Positions 6,724-7,572 of a stretch of DNA of 7,572 nucleotides are shown piece after piece. Origin of the DNA: a bacterium (lineage in GTDB: Bacteria > Ratteibacteria > UBA8468 > B48-G9 > JAFGKM01); NCBI GenBank assembly GCA_029548585.1, contig JAKPNC010000036.1, forward strand, positions 1 through 7,572, given 5' to 3'. Each line of letters begins with the position of its first letter. Within the stretch, counting starts at the first letter, position 1. The notes below the pieces were generated by a model, which saw only the letters and a program-made list of their open reading frames with translations, was not told where the DNA came from and searched no databases. The position numbers were made by a program, and so were the translations under genes.

Positions 6724-6751
6724 GCAAAGCAGACCTGAAGGGGCGGCTTCT

Positions 6752-6958
6752 TCATGGCAGGTTCTTCCTGATCGTTTCTGCGAGCCACTGGGAGATGGTT
6801 TTCTCCTGTTCCACGGCGACATGTTTAACCTGCTTCATGAGTTCTGTAGGCAGTATAAATGTGTACTTCTTGTTTGATTCCTTCCCGGCTTTGCCGGTCT
6901 CTTCTTTCCTTGATGAAACGTCAAAGAGTTTTTTAGCCTGGGGTCCCAATCTCTTCAT
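6752..6958 (-). CDS. Small ribbon-helix-helix DNA-binding protein, ParA partner
   Basis: This 68-residue basic protein has a C-terminal RHH fold: a likely DNA-contacting beta strand K30-K-Y-T-F-I-L-P37, helix A ~38-51 (T-E-L-M-K-Q-V-K-H-V-A-V-E-Q), and helix B ~54-67 (T-I-S-Q-W-L-A-E-T-I-R-K-N-L). The first ~29 residues are Lys/Arg/Glu/Gly-rich and look unstructured, like the mobile tail of ParG-type centromere-binding proteins that stimulates the ParA ATPase. The ATG at 6958 overlaps the parA TGA as ATGA, and AAGGAG (6965-6970) lies 6 nt upstream. A longer in-frame reading from 7075 would overlap parA by about 120 nt and is not credible. It probably binds DNA as a dimer, serving as ParA's partner and/or autorepressor. 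A CopG/Arc-type repressor or antitoxin is an alternative, but no toxin gene adjoins it. Confidence 0.82.
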   Translation of the reverse strand: MKRLGPQAKKLFDVSSRKEETGKAGKESNKKYTFILPTELMKQVKHVAVEQEKTISQWLAETIRKNLP

Positions 6959-7572
6959 TTCATTCTCCTTTTGACTTCTTTTGCCACGGCAAGGAAATCC
7001 TCGGAAGCTGTTGACCCCCCGGCATAATCGAATATGGCTTTGCCGAAAGAAGGAGATTCCCTCAACCGGCTGCACGTGCTGATGCCGTTCTTGAAAAGGA
7101 GGGATCCGAACTCCTTTTTCAGAAGAGAAAGGCTTTCTTCCGTTATCCGGAGCCTCCTGTCGATCATGTTGGGCAATATGCCGAGTATCTCCAGCCCGGG
7201 ATTGAGCTTCTTTCTTATCTCCCCGACGGTGTCTATCAGGTGGGAAAGGCCTTCGAGGGAGAGGTAGTCGCAGAGAACAGGAACTATGATATGGCTTGAT
7301 GCGCAGAGTCCGTTGACGGTCAGCAGGGAGAGGGACGGAGGACAGTCTACAAGCACGTAATCGAAGCTTTTGATTATGTCCATGCTTGATTCCATCGCCT
7401 TCTTCAGGAAGAACTGGTTCTTGCTTCTCGTTACCAGGTCAAGCTCGGCATGTGCCAGTCCCGTGCTGGCGGGTATCACCGAGAGGTCCCCGAGATAACT
7501 GTCGATCATCACTTCTTCAAGCCGTGCCTTTTCGAGCATGAATTCTGCCATTGTAAGGTCTTCGGGCTTGAG
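6955..7572 (-). CDS. parA: ParA/Soj-family ATPase, C-terminal part (N-terminus beyond window)
   Basis: This is a deviant-Walker ATPase that forms dimers on DNA and moves or positions cargo such as plasmids, chromosome origins or protein complexes. The frame stays open to the window edge: seven codons (L-K-P-E-D-L-T) precede the first visible Met at 7551, so that Met is internal and the Walker A K-G-G-x-x-K-[ST] region lies outside. Visible in order: V-I-P-A-S-T-G-L-A-x-A-E-L-D-L; the Walker B region D-Y-V-L-V-D-C-P-P-S-L-S-L-L-T-V-N-G-L; I-V-P-V-x-C-D-Y-L-S-L-E-G-L; E-I-L-G-I-L-P-N-M-x-D-R-R; and L-R-E-S-P-S-F-G-K-A-I. This order matches Soj/ParA rather than MinD or TadZ. The stop overlaps the RHH start by 4 nt, an arrangement like parFG-type (type Ib) partition operons. 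No parB with an HTH domain is present. Whether an N-terminal HTH exists cannot be seen. Confidence 0.92.
   Translation of the reverse strand, partial: LKPEDLTMAEFMLEKARLEEVMIDSYLGDLSVIPASTGLAHAELDLVTRSKNQFFLKKAMESSMDIIKSFDYVLVDCPPSLSLLTVNGLCASSHIIVPVLCDYLSLEGLSHLIDTVGEIRKKLNPGLEILGILPNMIDRRLRITEESLSLLKKEFGSLLFKNGISTCSRLRESPSFGKAIFDYAGGSTASEDFLAVAKEVKRRMK
6965..6970 (-). promoter_or_regulatory. Ribosome binding site fixing the RHH gene start
   Basis: AAGGAG on the minus strand, inside the parA 3' end, lies 6 nt before the ATG at 6958. Together with the ATGA overlap it shows coupled translation of parA and the RHH gene and rules out the longer upstream start at 7075. Confidence 0.75.

Noticed and set aside
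6728..6751. Possible terminator after the RHH gene (GAAG-GGGCGG-CTTC type pairing)
   Set aside because: The stem is only about 4 bp and no U-run follows on the minus strand. Read-through from parA-RHH into pilB cannot be excluded.
6428..6877. Plus-strand open frame across the RHH-pilB gap
   Set aside because: It is antisense to the RHH gene, the promoter and the pilB N-terminus, and shows no domain or ribosome site. It is best seen as a shadow frame.
6752..7075. 107-residue version of the RHH gene starting at 7075
   Set aside because: It would overlap parA by about 120 nt, and its first 39 residues look like out-of-frame parA. The ATG at 6958 has an ATGA overlap and a good AAGGAG.
1..7572. 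CRISPR arrays, tRNA/rRNA genes, insertion sequences, toxin-antitoxin or defence genes
   Set aside because: No spaced direct repeats, RNA-gene signatures, transposase motifs or toxin-like genes were seen. The window is filled by seven clear genes with short gaps.

Overview
The window is a compact, single-direction gene block. Every supported gene lies on the minus strand, so transcription runs from high to low coordinates. It holds the motor and platform part of a type IV pilus (or closely related type II secretion) machine, preceded by a small ParA-type ATPase and ribbon-helix-helix (RHH) pair. The organism is Gram-negative-like, with roughly balanced GC by eye. The pilin at the end has the C-x-x-N-L-x-Q-L-G start and a variant of the H-X9-DG motif, typical of prepilin-like proteins in the PVC superphylum (Planctomycetes, Verrucomicrobia, Lentisphaerae), Omnitrophota and similar candidate phyla. 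That assignment is inference; no rRNA or other taxonomic marker is present.

Layout in transcription order: (1) 7572-6955, the C-terminal part of a ParA/Soj-like ATPase, its N-terminus cut off by the window edge; (2) 6958-6752, a 68-residue RHH protein overlapping the parA stop by ATGA; (3) about 6751-6689, a 63-nt gap with a strong sigma70-type promoter whose predicted start falls on or beside the next ATG, suggesting leaderless mRNA; (4) 6688-4979, first PilB/GspE ATPase; (5) 4976-3861, PilT; (6) 3848-2124, second PilB/GspE ATPase; (7) 2065-776, PilC/GspF inner-membrane platform; (8) 712-65, a type IV prepilin/pseudopilin with H-X9-D-C motif; (9) 12-1, the possible first codons of another gene leaving the window.

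Working model: PilB ATPases power pilin extraction and polymerisation through PilC, PilT powers retraction, and the terminal pilin is a substrate. Three AAA+-like motor ATPases in a row sharing one PilC is the main oddity. The two PilB paralogues keep almost the same residue numbering for all key motifs, which fits an in-operon duplication or pairing, but they differ in the N-terminal MshEN-like domain and the Asp box, which suggests different roles. The ParA-RHH pair just upstream may be an ordinary partition or regulatory cassette, or may position or regulate the pilus machine. No secretin, PilM/N/O/P, prepilin peptidase, RNA gene, mobile element or CRISPR array is visible. All intergenic gaps are under 70 nt.
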